Numbered from the stretch's first letter, positions 43,217 through 53,151 are shown. The stretch: DNA of 64,000 nucleotides from Janthinobacterium sp. FW305-129 (GCF_020858115.1 NZ_JACYMM010000003.1:310001-374000), one strand, 5' to 3'. Notes: generated from the letters alone by a model not told the origin. Numbers and translations are program-made.

Positions 43217-44299
43217 ATGCCATTCGCCATCACCGCCGAGCAGAAGCAAACAGCATTTTGGATCGCGGTCTGGCTGGCATTCTTGCTGCTGCTCGTCAGC
43301 CTGGGTCCTATCCTGACGCCCTTCCTGGCCGCCGCCATCCTCGCTTATGTGCTCAATCCCGGCGTGGACCGATTGCAGCGCCTCCATTACAAGCGTTTTT
43401 ACGTGCCCCGCCCGCTTGCCGTGCTGGTCGTCGTAGCGTTGTTTTTCCTCGCCATTACGGCGCTGGTGCTCATCGTCGTGCCCGTGCTGCAAAAGGAAAT
43501 TCCCCTGCTGCAGGCGCAAATCCCGCAATTTCTGAGCAAGGCGAACGAGTTCCTCGCGCCGAAACTGCGCGACCTGGGCATCCGCGTGCGCCTGGACGGC
43601 ACGGGCATCAAACGCATGCTGAGCCAGCAGATGGCCACCAGCGGCGATGAAATCTGGAGCACCGTGCTGGCCTCGGCGCGCATCGGCGGCACGGCCGTGC
43701 TGGGCTGGCTGGCCACCGTGGTGCTGATTCCCGTGGTGCTGTTCTACCTGTTGCTGGACTGGCATCCGATGCTGGCGCGCATCGCCGGCGCCGTGCCGCG
43801 CCGCTGGGTCGGCCGCACCGTGGGCATGGCGCAGGAAGTCGACACGCTGCTGGCGCAATACCTGCGCGGCCAGTTGCTCGTCATGCTGGTGCTGGCCACG
43901 TATTACTCGGTGGCGCTGGCCATCGCCGGTTTTGAAGTCGCATTGCCTGTGGGCATCATCACGGGCTTGCTCGTGTTCATCCCCTACCTGGGCTTCGGCC
44001 TGGGGTTGATGCTGGCGCTGATCGCCGCCCTGCTGCAGTTTGCCGACTGGAGCGGCGTCATCGCCGTGGCCGTCATCTATGGTTGCGGCCAGGTCATCGA
44101 AGGCTTTTTCCTCACGCCGCGCCTGGTCGGCGAGCGCATCGGCCTGAACCCGCTGGCCGTGATCTTCGCCTTATTGGCCTTCGGACAACTGTTCGGTTTC
44201 GTCGGCGTTTTGCTCGCCTTACCCGCTTCTGCCGTCCTGATGGTCGCTTTTAAGCATCTAAGACGCCACTACCTCTCCAGCAGCTTCTATAATACCTAG
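43217..44299 (+). CDS. AI-2E family transporter (PerM-like permease)
   Basis: This 360-residue membrane protein has about seven or eight hydrophobic helices. The family pattern shows in LGPILTPFLAAAILAYVLNPGVDRLQ, the central amphipathic part, and GIITGLLVFIPYLGFGLGLMLALIAALLQF...EGFFLTPRLVGERIGLNPLAVIFALLAFGQLFGFVGVLLALP. Some members export AI-2, others act as Na+/H+ antiporters or peptide exporters, so the substrate is unknown. In related genomes it lies between purM and hda, as here. Confidence 0.9.
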   Translation: MPFAITAEQKQTAFWIAVWLAFLLLLVSLGPILTPFLAAAILAYVLNPGVDRLQRLHYKRFYVPRPLAVLVVVALFFLAITALVLIVVPVLQKEIPLLQAQIPQFLSKANEFLAPKLRDLGIRVRLDGTGIKRMLSQQMATSGDEIWSTVLASARIGGTAVLGWLATVVLIPVVLFYLLLDWHPMLARIAGAVPRRWVGRTVGMAQEVDTLLAQYLRGQLLVMLVLATYYSVALAIAGFEVALPVGIITGLLVFIPYLGFGLGLMLALIAALLQFADWSGVIAVAVIYGCGQVIEGFFLTPRLVGERIGLNPLAVIFALLAFGQLFGFVGVLLALPASAVLMVAFKHLRRHYLSSSFYNT

Positions 44300-44375
44300 T
44301 AAAAGCGGATATCATATCAACCTAGCAATACCACGATGCACATGCAGTAATGAAAAACAGGACAAGGCGTACGCC

Positions 44376-45044
44376 ATGAAACAACTGGTGCTCGATTTAG
44401 GCACAGACCAGGCGCACAGCCTCGATACCTTCGAGGTGGGACAGAATGCCGAAGTGGCGCAGCTGATGCGCCAGTTCGCCGCGCGCACGTCGCGCGAACA
44501 TTTTGCCTACCTGTGGGGCGAACTGGCCGCCGGCAAGAGCCACCTGCTCAAGGCCCTGGCCAGCACTGAGCGCGCGCGCTACATTTCGCCATTCTCGATC
44601 GAGTCCGAATTCGTGTATTCGCCCGACGTGGATTTGTACCTGCTCGACGACTGCGAAAAGCTGTCGCCGCTGGCGCAGATCGACGCCTTTGCCCTGTTCA
44701 ATGAAATCCGTGCCAACCAGGCGTTCATGGTGTGCAGCGGCGCCGTCCCGCCCGCCGTGCTGCCCGTGCGCGAAGACTTGCGCACGCGCATGGGCTGGGG
44801 CCTGATCTACCAGATCCACGGCTTGACCGACGATGAAAAAATCGCCGCCCTGACCCAGGCGGCCACCACCCGCGGCTTGACCTTGTCGCCGGGCGTGTTA
44901 CCCTATCTGCTGTCCCATTTCCGGCGCGACATGCGTTCGCTGTCGACGATGCTGGACTCTCTCGACCTTTACTCCCTTGAAACCCAACGCCCGATCACCT
45001 TGCCATTGTTGCGCGAGTTGCTGCAGGCGGAAGCGAAAGAATGA
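44376..45044 (+). CDS. hda: DnaA regulatory inactivator Hda
   Basis: Hda is a DnaA AAA+ domain homologue that works with the DNA clamp to hydrolyse DnaA-ATP and prevent over-initiation. This 222-residue protein has a short N-terminal clamp-binding type motif (MKQLVLDLG). The AAA+ loop is YLWGELAAGKSHLLKAL, then LYLLDDCEKL, IYQIHGLTDDEKI and a C-terminal RDMRSLSTMLDSLD sensor region. Its stop overlaps the next start by four bases. Confidence 0.93.
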   Translation: MKQLVLDLGTDQAHSLDTFEVGQNAEVAQLMRQFAARTSREHFAYLWGELAAGKSHLLKALASTERARYISPFSIESEFVYSPDVDLYLLDDCEKLSPLAQIDAFALFNEIRANQAFMVCSGAVPPAVLPVREDLRTRMGWGLIYQIHGLTDDEKIAALTQAATTRGLTLSPGVLPYLLSHFRRDMRSLSTMLDSLDLYSLETQRPITLPLLRELLQAEAKE

Positions 45045-45715
45045 TGAATCTGGCCCTGTTTGACCTCGACCACACCCTGCTGCCCATCGACTCGGATCAC
45101 GAGTGGGGCGAATTCCTGGTACGCATCGGTGCCGTGGACGCCGCCGAATTCACCCGCCGCAACGACGAATTTTTCGCGCAATACCAGGCCGGCACGCTCG
45201 ATCCGGTGGAATACCTGGAATTTTCCCTCGGCACCCTGGCGCAATTCCCGCGCGAACGCCTGGAAGCGCTGCACCGCCAATTCATGGCCGAAGTGGTCTT
45301 GCCGGCGATCCGCCCGGAAGTCGTTGCCCTGCTGAAACAACACCAGGACGCGGGCGACCTGCTGGCCATCGTCACGGCCACCAACCATTTCATCACCAAA
45401 CCCATCGCCGATGCACTGGGCGTCGAACACCTGCTGGCCGCCATGCCCGAATATGACGAGCAAGGCAATGTCACGGGCAAGCTGCTGGGCACGCCGACTC
45501 TGGGCGCGGGCAAGCTGACCCACACCCACGCCTGGCTGGAAAAGATGGGCAAGGAACTGGGACAGTTCGAGCGCAGCTATTTTTACAGCGATTCGCACAA
45601 CGACATTCCCCTGCTGTCGGTCGTGACCCACCCGGTCGCAACCAATCCCAATGCCGCGTTGACAGCACACGCATCCCTCCACGGCTGGCCATCACTCCAC
45701 TTATTCAATGATTAA
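45041..45715 (+). CDS. HAD-superfamily hydrolase (SerB-like, subfamily IB)
   Basis: This 224-residue phosphatase-like protein has motif I FDLDHTLLPIDSD and the cap pattern SDHEWGEFLVRIGAVD. Motif II is VTATNHFITKPIA, and the C-terminal motif is YSDSHNDIPLL. Proteins of this kind hydrolyse phosphate monoesters such as phosphoserine or histidinol phosphate; the substrate is not certain. A second ATG at 45044 is possible. It is coupled by overlaps to hda before and pcnB after. Confidence 0.88.
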   Translation: MMNLALFDLDHTLLPIDSDHEWGEFLVRIGAVDAAEFTRRNDEFFAQYQAGTLDPVEYLEFSLGTLAQFPRERLEALHRQFMAEVVLPAIRPEVVALLKQHQDAGDLLAIVTATNHFITKPIADALGVEHLLAAMPEYDEQGNVTGKLLGTPTLGAGKLTHTHAWLEKMGKELGQFERSYFYSDSHNDIPLLSVVTHPVATNPNAALTAHASLHGWPSLHLFND

Positions 45716-47078
45716 AAAATTCATCCGCAAGATCCTCGGCGTTAAAAAAGAGGCAGCGCGCGACACCACGGCTCCCATCGTGCTCGGTCCTGCGCAACAC
45801 GGAATCGACCCGAAACTGGTGTCGTCGAATGCCATCCGCGTCACCAGCAGCCTGCAGGAAGCGGGCTTCGAGGCCTTTGTCGTCGGCGGCGCCGTGCGCG
45901 ACCTGCTGCTGGGCGTGAAACCCAAGGACTTCGACATCGCCACCGACGCCACGCCGGAACAGGTCAAGCGCTTGTTCCGCCGCGCCTTCATCATCGGCAA
46001 GCGCTTCCAGATCGTACACGTGATGTTCGGCCAGGATTTGCTGGAAGTGACGACCTTCCGCGGTGCCGGCGCCGATTCCGCGCCCAAGGATGAACATGGC
46101 CGCGTCCTGCGCGACAACACCTTCGGTTTGCAGCACGAAGACGCGCTGCGCCGCGACTTCACCATCAACGCCATGTACTACAACCCGGCCACGCAGGAGG
46201 TGCTCGATTACCACGGCGGCGTGGAAGACATCCGCGCCAAGACCTTGCGCATGATCGGCAAGCCGGAAGAGCGCTACCGCGAAGACCCCGTGCGCATGCT
46301 GCGCGTGGTGCGCTTTGCCGCCAAGCTGAAATTCACCATCGAGCCGCACACGGCCGCGCCGATTCCCATCATGGCGCCGCTGATCAACAACGTGCCGGCG
46401 CCGCGCGTGTTCGACGAGATGCTGAAACTGCTGATGAGCGGCCATGCGCTGGCCTGCCTGCAGCAGCTGCGCAAGGAAGGCTTGCATCACGGCCTGCTGC
46501 CGCTGCTCGACGTGGTGCTGGAACAGCCGCTGGGCGCGAAATTCGTCACCCTGGCGCTGGACGCGACCGACCAGCGCATCGCCGCCGGCAAGACCGTCTC
46601 GCCGGGCTTTTTGTTTGCCTCGCTGCTGTGGCACCAGGTGCTGGAAAAATGGACGGCCTACCGCGCCGCCGGCGAGTCGACCATCCCCGCGCTGCACCTG
46701 GCGGCCGACGACGTGCTCGACTCGCAAACGGAAAAACTGGCCCTGCAGCGCAAGATCGGCTCCGACATGCGCGACATCTGGTCGATGCAGCCGCGCTTCG
46801 AGCGCCGCGTCGGCAAAGCGCCGTACAAATTGCTCGAACACCTGCGCTTCCGCGCCGGCTACGACTTCCTGCTGCTGCGCTGCGCCTCGGGCGAGATCGA
46901 CATGGATATCGGCGAATGGTGGACCGCGTTCTATGAAGGCGACGAGGAAACGCGCGAAGCGCTGCTCGTCAGCGCGAATGCAGCACCGGGCGCCGTCAAG
47001 AAGAAGCGTCCGCCACGCCGCAGCACGCGCAGCAAAACGGGTGGCGGCACCACCACCGGCGGCACCAGCGGCGAATAA
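45708..47078 (+). CDS. pcnB: poly(A) polymerase I
   Basis: This class II nucleotidyltransferase adds poly(A) tails that promote RNA decay. It carries VVGGAVRDLLLGVKPKDFDIATDATPEQVKRLFRR, RDFTINAMYYNP and RMIGKPEERYREDPVRMLRVVRFAAKL. The last 40 residues are basic and low in complexity (KKKRPPRRSTRSKTGGGTT), a likely RNA-binding tail. The length of 456 residues is normal for the PcnB type. It overlaps the HAD gene by eight bases and abuts folK (TAATG). Confidence 0.95.
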   Translation: MIKKFIRKILGVKKEAARDTTAPIVLGPAQHGIDPKLVSSNAIRVTSSLQEAGFEAFVVGGAVRDLLLGVKPKDFDIATDATPEQVKRLFRRAFIIGKRFQIVHVMFGQDLLEVTTFRGAGADSAPKDEHGRVLRDNTFGLQHEDALRRDFTINAMYYNPATQEVLDYHGGVEDIRAKTLRMIGKPEERYREDPVRMLRVVRFAAKLKFTIEPHTAAPIPIMAPLINNVPAPRVFDEMLKLLMSGHALACLQQLRKEGLHHGLLPLLDVVLEQPLGAKFVTLALDATDQRIAAGKTVSPGFLFASLLWHQVLEKWTAYRAAGESTIPALHLAADDVLDSQTEKLALQRKIGSDMRDIWSMQPRFERRVGKAPYKLLEHLRFRAGYDFLLLRCASGEIDMDIGEWWTAFYEGDEETREALLVSANAAPGAVKKKRPPRRSTRSKTGGGTTTGGTSGE

Positions 47079-47554
47079 TGTCAGTGATTGCTTACATCGG
47101 CATCGGGGCGAACCTGGGCGACGCGCGCGCGAATGTGCAGGATGCGATCGCGCGTCTGGCGCGTCTGCCCGGCGCCAGCTTGCTGGACGCCTCGGCCAGC
47201 TACCGCACGGCGCCCATCGATTCCAGCGGCGACGACTACATCAACGCCGTGGCGCGCATCACGACCACCCTGCCGGCGGAGGAACTGCTGCTGGCCCTGC
47301 ACGCCATCGAGGCGGCGCACGGGCGCGAACGGCCTTACCGCAACGCCCCGCGCACCCTGGACCTGGACTTGCTGCTGTACGGCGATGAACAGATCGCCAG
47401 CGCCACACTGACGGTGCCCCATCCGCGCCTGACGGAGCGCGCCTTCGTGCTGGTGCCGCTGCTGGCCCTGGCGCCCGACATCGCCGTGCCAGGACGCGGC
47501 CCCGCGCAAGACTATCTGGCGGGCGTGTCGGACCAGGCCATCAGCCAACTCTGA
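47078..47554 (+). CDS. folK: 6-hydroxymethyl-7,8-dihydropterin pyrophosphokinase
   Basis: FolK transfers pyrophosphate from ATP to hydroxymethyl-dihydropterin in folate synthesis. The 158-residue product has YIGIGANLGDARANV at the start, HAIEAAHGRERPYRNAPRTLDLDLLLYGD in the middle and HPRLTERAFVLVPLLALAPD, all family blocks. It overlaps pcnB by one base, and the order pcnB-folK-panB is common in betaproteobacteria. Confidence 0.95.
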   Translation: MSVIAYIGIGANLGDARANVQDAIARLARLPGASLLDASASYRTAPIDSSGDDYINAVARITTTLPAEELLLALHAIEAAHGRERPYRNAPRTLDLDLLLYGDEQIASATLTVPHPRLTERAFVLVPLLALAPDIAVPGRGPAQDYLAGVSDQAISQL

Positions 47555-47662
47555 GCGCCACGCGGCATTGCTCTACAATGCCGCCCCTGCACGCCGCCCT
47601 ATAAAGTACTACACTAGCGGCGTCGCAATAGCATCACACCCCTTTCACTCTAGAGAATACCT

Positions 47663-48538
47663 ATGTCCGCTTATTTGCAAGGAACAGATCTGGCCGCAAA
47701 AGACAAGGCCGCCACACCGGCGCCGGCGCCATCCAAGCCTGTCGCCAACAAGGCCGTGACCATCCATACCCTGGCCACGTTGCGCGCCGCCGGTGAAAAG
47801 ATCTCCATGCTGACCTGCTATGACGCCAGCTTCGCGTCCCTGATGGACCGTTGCGGCGTGGAGATCCTGTTGATCGGCGATTCGCTCGGCATGGTCTGCA
47901 ACGGCCTGAACTCCACCCTGCCCGTCACCGTGGCCGAACTGGCCTACCACACGGCTTCCGTCGCGCGCGGCAGCAAGTCGGCCATGATCCTGTCCGACCT
48001 GCCGTTCGGCGCGTACGGCACGCCTGAAACGGCTTACGCCAACGCCGTCATCCTGATGCAGGCGGGCGCGCACATGATCAAGATCGAAGGCGGCGCCTGG
48101 CTGGCCGAGACCGTCCGTTTCCTCACCGAGCGCGGCATCCCCATCTGCGCCCACATCGGCCTGACGCCGCAATTCGTGCATCAGCTGGGCGGCTATAAGG
48201 TGCAGGGCAAGAGCACGGAAAGCGCCGCCGAGCTGAAAAACGACGCACTGGTGCTGCAAAACGCGGGCGCCGCCATCGTGCTGATGGAAGCCATGCCGTC
48301 GCAACTGGGCAAGGAAGTGACCGACATGCTGACGATTCCCACCATCGGCATCGGCGCCGGTCCCGACTGCTCGGGCCAGGTCCTCGTCATGCACGACATG
48401 CTGGGTGTCTTCCCAGGCCGCAAGGCGCGCTTCGTGCGCAACTTCATGGAAGGCGCGGCCAGCATCGACGAAGCCGTCACCGGCTACGTCAAAGCCGTCA
48501 AGGACGGCAGCTTCCCGGCGCTGGAACACTGCTTCTGA
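47663..48538 (+). CDS. panB: 3-methyl-2-oxobutanoate hydroxymethyltransferase
   Basis: PanB makes ketopantoate for pantothenate and CoA. Core blocks are [48 protein letters not shown] and [22 protein letters not shown]. The Mg2+ site and [21 protein letters not shown] are intact. An Ala/Pro/Lys-rich N-terminal extension of about 30 residues precedes the usual start. panC is not adjacent in this window. A hairpin terminator follows. Confidence 0.95.
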   Translation: MSAYLQGTDLAAKDKAATPAPAPSKPVANKAVTIHTLATLRAAGEKISMLTCYDASFASLMDRCGVEILLIGDSLGMVCNGLNSTLPVTVAELAYHTASVARGSKSAMILSDLPFGAYGTPETAYANAVILMQAGAHMIKIEGGAWLAETVRFLTERGIPICAHIGLTPQFVHQLGGYKVQGKSTESAAELKNDALVLQNAGAAIVLMEAMPSQLGKEVTDMLTIPTIGIGAGPDCSGQVLVMHDMLGVFPGRKARFVRNFMEGAASIDEAVTGYVKAVKDGSFPALEHCF

Positions 48539-48585
48539 TTGCACTTAGCGAGCCACTGATTGGCGCTTTAGTCCGCAGATGAAAT

Positions 48586-48621
48586 CCAGGGTCAGACCCG
48601 TCGGGTCTGACCCTGGCTTTT
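48586..48621 (+). terminator. long perfect hairpin after panB, REP-like terminator
   Basis: CCAGGGTCAGACCC and GGGTCTGACCCTGG form a perfect 14-bp stem with a GTC loop, followed by CTTTTA on the plus strand. The GGGTCTGACCC core resembles a repeated palindrome I recall from Oxalobacteraceae genomes, so it may be both terminator and dispersed repeat. Confidence 0.75.
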
Positions 48622-48636
48622 AGGCCAACAATACGC

Positions 48637-50124
48637 CTACCCCACCTGTATCCACGTCGTCTTCAGCTCCGTGTACTTGTCCAGCGCGTGCAGCGACTTG
48701 TCGCGCCCGTTGCCCGACTGTTTATAACCGCCGAACGGCACGGTGATATCGTCGCCGTCGTACTGGTTGACGTGCACGGTGCCCGCGCGCAGGGCGCGCG
48801 CCGTCTGGATGGCCTTGGTGATGTCCGAGGTCCACACGGCCGCCTGCAAGCCGTAGGGCGTGGCATTGGCCTGTTGGATGGCTTCCGCGATATTCGTAAA
48901 GCCCAGCACGGACAAGACCGGCCCGAAAATCTCTTCGCGCGCGATCGTCATGCCGGCGTCCACGCCGAAGATGGTCGGCTGCACGTAGTGGCCGCCCGTA
49001 TCAAGGCGCACGGCCTCGCCGCCGCCCAGCAGCTGCGCGCCTTCGCTCTTGCCGGCCGCGATATAGCCCATCACCGTTTGCATCTGCGTGGCGTCGACGA
49101 TGGCGCCCATGACGGTGGCTTCGTCGAGCGGATCGCCTGGCTGGAAGCGGGGCAGCATGGCCAGCGCCTTGGCGATAAATGCATCCTTGATCGATTCTTC
49201 CACGAACAGGCGCGAGGGCGCGTTGCAGCTTTCGCCCTGGTTGAAGAAGATCGAGCCGACGGCGGCCGCCACGGCCTTGTCCAGGTCCGGGCAATCGGCG
49301 CACACGATGTTGGCAGACTTGCCGCCCAGTTCCGTCCACGCCCGTTTCAGATTCGACTGGCCCGCCATCTGCACGATCAATTTCCCTGTGCGCGTGGAAC
49401 CCGTAAAGCCGATGCAATCGACGTCCATGTGCAGCGCCAGCGCGGCGCCGGCCTCGTTGCCGTAGCCTGGCAGCACGTTGAATATGCCCGCCGGCACGCC
49501 CGCTTCCAGCGCGATGTCGGCCAGGCGCAGCGCCGTCAATGGCGATTTTTCCGACGGTTTCAATATCACGCTGTTGCCGGCCGCGAGGGCCGGCGCGATC
49601 TTCCAGGCGGCCATGATCATCGGGTAATTCCACGGCACGATGGCGGCGACGACGCCCACCGGTTCGCGCGTGATCAGGGCCAGGCTGTTGGCGGGTGTCG
49701 GCGCGATTTCATCGTAGACCTTGTCGATCGCCTCGCCATACCAGCGCAGGCAGTTGGCCGTGGCGCCCACGTCCACGCTCTGGCTGTACTTGATCGGCTT
49801 ACCCATGTCCAGGGTTTCCAGCAGGGCCAGCTCGGGACCGTATTTCTGCACCAGGTCGGCGAACTTGATCAATATCCGCTTGCGCTGCGCCGGCGACTTA
49901 CCGGCCCAGCGGCGGTCGTCAAAGGCGGCGCGCGCGGCCTGCACGGCCGCCTCCACGTCGGCGCCGTCGCAGCGGGCCACCTGCCCCAGCGAGCGCCCGT
50001 CGATGGGCGACAGATTGTCGAAAGTCTGGCCGGCCCTGGCCGCGACCCGTTCGCCGTTGATGACGGCGCGCCCATCGATCTTGATCGCTGCGGCCCGTGC
50101 GTGCCAGCTGGTGTTTTCCGTCAT
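48637..50124 (-). CDS. puuC: gamma-glutamyl-gamma-aminobutyraldehyde dehydrogenase
   Basis: This NAD(P)-dependent aldehyde dehydrogenase has 495 residues. It has PWNYPMIMAAWKIAPALAAGNSVILKPSEKSPLTALRLA, the catalytic Glu in ELGGKSANIV and the catalytic Cys in NQGESCNAPSRL. The C-terminal block is VPFGGYKQSGNGRDKSLHALDKYTELKT. Its place after the putrescine uptake genes supports the PuuC role, oxidising gamma-glutamyl-gamma-aminobutyraldehyde to the acid. GGAGA precedes the ATG. The neighbour potI ends 30 bases upstream. Confidence 0.9.
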   Translation of the reverse strand: MTENTSWHARAAAIKIDGRAVINGERVAARAGQTFDNLSPIDGRSLGQVARCDGADVEAAVQAARAAFDDRRWAGKSPAQRKRILIKFADLVQKYGPELALLETLDMGKPIKYSQSVDVGATANCLRWYGEAIDKVYDEIAPTPANSLALITREPVGVVAAIVPWNYPMIMAAWKIAPALAAGNSVILKPSEKSPLTALRLADIALEAGVPAGIFNVLPGYGNEAGAALALHMDVDCIGFTGSTRTGKLIVQMAGQSNLKRAWTELGGKSANIVCADCPDLDKAVAAAVGSIFFNQGESCNAPSRLFVEESIKDAFIAKALAMLPRFQPGDPLDEATVMGAIVDATQMQTVMGYIAAGKSEGAQLLGGGEAVRLDTGGHYVQPTIFGVDAGMTIAREEIFGPVLSVLGFTNIAEAIQQANATPYGLQAAVWTSDITKAIQTARALRAGTVHVNQYDGDDITVPFGGYKQSGNGRDKSLHALDKYTELKTTWIQVG

Positions 50125-50154
50125 GGTCGTCTCCTGTGTCAGTTTACAAGCAGC

Positions 50155-51006
50155 TTACTCCTGGTCCAGCGAATACGCCGCGGACATCTGTTTGCGGCGT
50201 CTGCGGTCGGCGCGCGCCAGCATCACGGCATACGCGATGACGGCGATGGTCACGACGAGGATGGTCAGCGCGGCGATGGCATTGACGCGCGGATCGAGCC
50301 CCAGGCGCGCGCGCGAAAAGATCACCAGCGGCATCGTCGTCGAACCGGGACCGGACAGGAAAGCGGACAGCACCACGTCGTCGAGCGACAGGGTGAACGT
50401 CAGCAGCCAGGCCGAGGCCAATGCCTGCGTGATGTTCGGCAGGGTTACGAGGAAAAACACCTGGTGCGCGCGGCAGCCCAGATCCATGGCCGCTTCCGCC
50501 AGCGATTTGCTCATTTCCTGCAGGCGCGACTGCACCACCACGGCCGCATACGCCATGCCCAGCAGGGTGTGACCGAGCCAGATGGTCAGCACGCCCCGCT
50601 CGGGGAAACCAAAGACCTTTTGCATGGATACCAGCATCAGCAGCAGGGACAGGCCGATGATCACTTCCGGCATCACCAAAGGCGCGCTGACCATTGCGGA
50701 AAACACCGTGCGGCCACGGAAGCGCTGGTAGCTGGTCAGGGCAAAGGCGGCAAAGGTGCCGAGGATGACGGAAGACGTCGCCGACATAAAGGCGATCTTC
50801 AGGGATAAACCGAAGCCCGAGATGATTTCCGCATCGTTCATCAACTCGCTGTACCAGCGCAGCGAAAAGCCGCTCCACACCATATCCTGGCGCGAGCTGT
50901 TGAACGAGAAGACGATCAGCACGATGATGGGCAGGTACAGGAACAAGTAGCCCAGCGAGAGCCAGCCGCGCCCGAACCAGCGCTGCAGGAAGGTACGTCC
51001 GTTCAT
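50155..51006 (-). CDS. potI: putrescine ABC transporter, permease PotI
   Basis: This 283-residue inner-membrane permease has six predicted helices. The EAA loop AEAAMDLGCRAHQVFFLVTLPN contacts the ATPase. The block SFNSSRQDMVWSGFSLRWYSELMND resembles E. coli PotI and PotC. It forms a heterodimer with PotH. Its start overlaps the potH stop by four bases. Confidence 0.93.
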   Translation of the reverse strand: MNGRTFLQRWFGRGWLSLGYLFLYLPIIVLIVFSFNSSRQDMVWSGFSLRWYSELMNDAEIISGFGLSLKIAFMSATSSVILGTFAAFALTSYQRFRGRTVFSAMVSAPLVMPEVIIGLSLLLMLVSMQKVFGFPERGVLTIWLGHTLLGMAYAAVVVQSRLQEMSKSLAEAAMDLGCRAHQVFFLVTLPNITQALASAWLLTFTLSLDDVVLSAFLSGPGSTTMPLVIFSRARLGLDPRVNAIAALTILVVTIAVIAYAVMLARADRRRRKQMSAAYSLDQE

Positions 51007-51932
51007 GTGCGCTCCTCCGCGTCCTGGTCGGTCTTGTATTTGTTAAAAATGGCCATCGGCACGAGGATCAGCAGGATCACCAGCACCGTCACGGACGAGG
51101 CCATGGCCCAGTCGTTATTGGTGAAATATTCATCCCACAGCACTCTGCCGATCATCAGGGTTTCCGGACCGCCCAGCAACTCGGGAATCACGTATTCGCC
51201 GACGGACGGAATGAACACCAGCATGGCGCCGGCGATGATGCCCGACTTCGACAGGGGCACGGTGATGCGCCAGAACGCCTGCAGGGGCGTGGCGCCCAGG
51301 TCGGCCGCCGCTTCCAGATAACGCACGTCCATTTTCACCAGGTTGGCGTACAGGGGCAGGATCATGAACGGCAGATAGGCATACACCATGCCGACCACCA
51401 GCGAAAACGAGGTGTTCATCATGTGCAGCGGTTCGCTCACCACGCCCAGCGCGAGCAACAGGTCGTTGAGCAAGCCGTGGTTGGCCAGGATGCCCTTCCA
51501 CGCATACACGCGCAGCAGGAAGGAAGTCCAGAACGGCAGCATCACCAGCATCATCAGCACGGGCCGGATCGATGGCCTGGCGCGCGCCATGAAGTAGGCG
51601 AACGGGTAGCCGATGAAGAGGCAGATGGCCGTGGTGATGGCCGCGTATTTGATGGAACTGAGGTAGGTGAGCAGATACAGTTCGTCGGCGGCGATGAACA
51701 GGTAGTTGGCGATTTTCACCTTCAGCACGACGATGCCGTCGACATACGATAGCAGGCCGCCGAACGGGCTGCCCGCCGTGTCCATGTCGGACAGGCTGAT
51801 ACGCAGCACGATCAGGAACGGTACCAAAAAGGCGGCCGTCAGGAACAGCGCGGGCACGGCGATGACGGCGTTGCGCCCAGTGACCCAACGCAGGGTGACG
51901 AGCTTGCGCAGCGATTGCAGAATGGACGTCAT
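51003..51932 (-). CDS. potH: putrescine ABC transporter, permease PotH
   Basis: This 309-residue permease has six predicted helices with the EAA loop LEAAADLGATPLQAFWRITVPLSKSG. VMLPFWTSFLLRVYAWKGILANHGLLND and GGPETLMIGRVLWDEYFTNNDWAMASS are typical of PotH/PotB proteins. It follows potG by seven bases and overlaps potI by four. Confidence 0.93.
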   Translation of the reverse strand: MTSILQSLRKLVTLRWVTGRNAVIAVPALFLTAAFLVPFLIVLRISLSDMDTAGSPFGGLLSYVDGIVVLKVKIANYLFIAADELYLLTYLSSIKYAAITTAICLFIGYPFAYFMARARPSIRPVLMMLVMLPFWTSFLLRVYAWKGILANHGLLNDLLLALGVVSEPLHMMNTSFSLVVGMVYAYLPFMILPLYANLVKMDVRYLEAAADLGATPLQAFWRITVPLSKSGIIAGAMLVFIPSVGEYVIPELLGGPETLMIGRVLWDEYFTNNDWAMASSVTVLVILLILVPMAIFNKYKTDQDAEERT

Positions 51933-51939
51933 GATGGCC

Positions 51940-53088
51940 TCAGCTGGTCAGCACGACGATGTCGGCGCCATCCCACCACACCCACACGCGCTGTTCGCGC
52001 TCGAGGCGTGCGGCGTCGTGGCGGGCCGCGTTGGTGCGCGAGACTTTCACCACTGTGCCGCTGTCGAGGCGTACGTGGTAGCTGGTTTCATTGCCAAAAT
52101 ACGCCATGGCGACGATCACGCCCTGGGCGCAGTTGTAGCCGTGTTCCGCTGGCGAAGCGCGTTCTTCCAAGGCGGGCGGTTCTGTCTGGATGCCGATCTT
52201 TTCGGGGCGCACTGCCACCGAGACATCCATGCCCAGGTTGCCCGTGATGCCATGCGCGACATAGTGGCGGCCGTCGGACGTGTCGATGACCACGTGATCG
52301 GGTTCGTCTTCCGTGATGCGGCCATCGAACAGGTTGACGCTGCCGATGAAGTCGGCGACGAAGCGGCAGTTCGGCGTCTCGTAGATTTCACCCGGCGCGC
52401 CCACCTGCAGGATGCGCCCCTCGCTCATGACGGCGATGCGCGTGGCCATGCTCATGGCCTCGTCCTGGTCATGCGTGACCATCACGCAGGTGACGCCCAC
52501 CTGTTCGATGATGTTGACCAGTTCCATCTGCGTGCGCTCGCGCAGTTTTTTATCCAGCGCGCCCAGCGGCTCATCGAGCAGCAGCAATTGCGGACGCTTG
52601 GCCAGGCTGCGCGCCAGCGCCACGCGCTGCTGCTGGCCGCCCGACAGCTGGTGCGGCTTGCGCTTCGCGTACTGCCCCAACTGCACCAGCGCCAGCATCT
52701 GTTCGACCCGCGCCGCCACTTCCGCTTTCGGCAAGCCGTCGCGACGCAGGCCGAAGGCGATGTTGTCCCACACGGACAAATGGGGGAACAGCGCGTACGA
52801 CTGGAACATCATGTTGATGGGCCGCTGGTGCGGCGGCACGTCGACGATGCTGTTGCCCGCCAGGGCGATACGCCCCGAGGTCGGCGTCTCGAAACCGGCC
52901 AGCATGCGCAGCAGGGTCGACTTGCCGCAACCTGAGCTGCCCAGCAGGGCGAAAATCTCGCCCTTGTTGATCGTCACGGAAATGCCATCGACGGCGCGCA
53001 CGCCATCGAATTCCTTGACCAGCTGATCAATCAGCAAGAAAGGCGCTTGGGCGTCGCTGGCCGACGCGGCAGGTGTTGCTATCGTCAT
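51940..53088 (-). CDS. potG: putrescine ABC transporter, ATPase PotG
   Basis: This 382-residue ATPase energises the PotH/PotI permease. Walker A is GSSGCGKST, the signature is [16 protein letters not shown], Walker B is [12 protein letters not shown] and the H-loop is [12 protein letters not shown]-terminal TOBE domain follows ([10 protein letters not shown]). The ATG at 53088 gives the usual start; the frame is open further upstream to 53211 without homology. A terminator hairpin lies 42 bases upstream, between it and spuC. There is no gene for the periplasmic partner PotF. Confidence 0.94.
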   Translation of the reverse strand: MTIATPAASASDAQAPFLLIDQLVKEFDGVRAVDGISVTINKGEIFALLGSSGCGKSTLLRMLAGFETPTSGRIALAGNSIVDVPPHQRPINMMFQSYALFPHLSVWDNIAFGLRRDGLPKAEVAARVEQMLALVQLGQYAKRKPHQLSGGQQQRVALARSLAKRPQLLLLDEPLGALDKKLRERTQMELVNIIEQVGVTCVMVTHDQDEAMSMATRIAVMSEGRILQVGAPGEIYETPNCRFVADFIGSVNLFDGRITEDEPDHVVIDTSDGRHYVAHGITGNLGMDVSVAVRPEKIGIQTEPPALEERASPAEHGYNCAQGVIVAMAYFGNETSYHVRLDSGTVVKVSRTNAARHDAARLEREQRVWVWWDGADIVVLTS

Positions 53089-53122
53089 GTGTGGGTAGCT
53101 TCTGGGTAAGAGGGTGTCAAAA

Positions 53123-53151
53123 TGAAAAACTGGCCGCTGTAGTAGCGGCCA
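53123..53151 (-). terminator. intrinsic terminator between spuC and potG
   Basis: TGGCCGCT (53131-53138) and AGCGGCCA (53144-53151) form a perfect 8-bp stem with a five-base loop. On the minus strand it is followed by GTTTTTCATT. It would end most transcripts from puuD-puuA-spuC before potG. Confidence 0.8.

Noticed and set aside
47562-47584. GCGGCAT...ATGCCGC hairpin after folK as a terminator
   Set aside because: No T-run follows on the plus strand, and panB starts about 80 bases later, so read-through is likely.
48688-50808. A 706-codon open frame on the plus strand
   Set aside because: It is antisense to puuC and potI; the composition is that of a GC-driven shadow frame.
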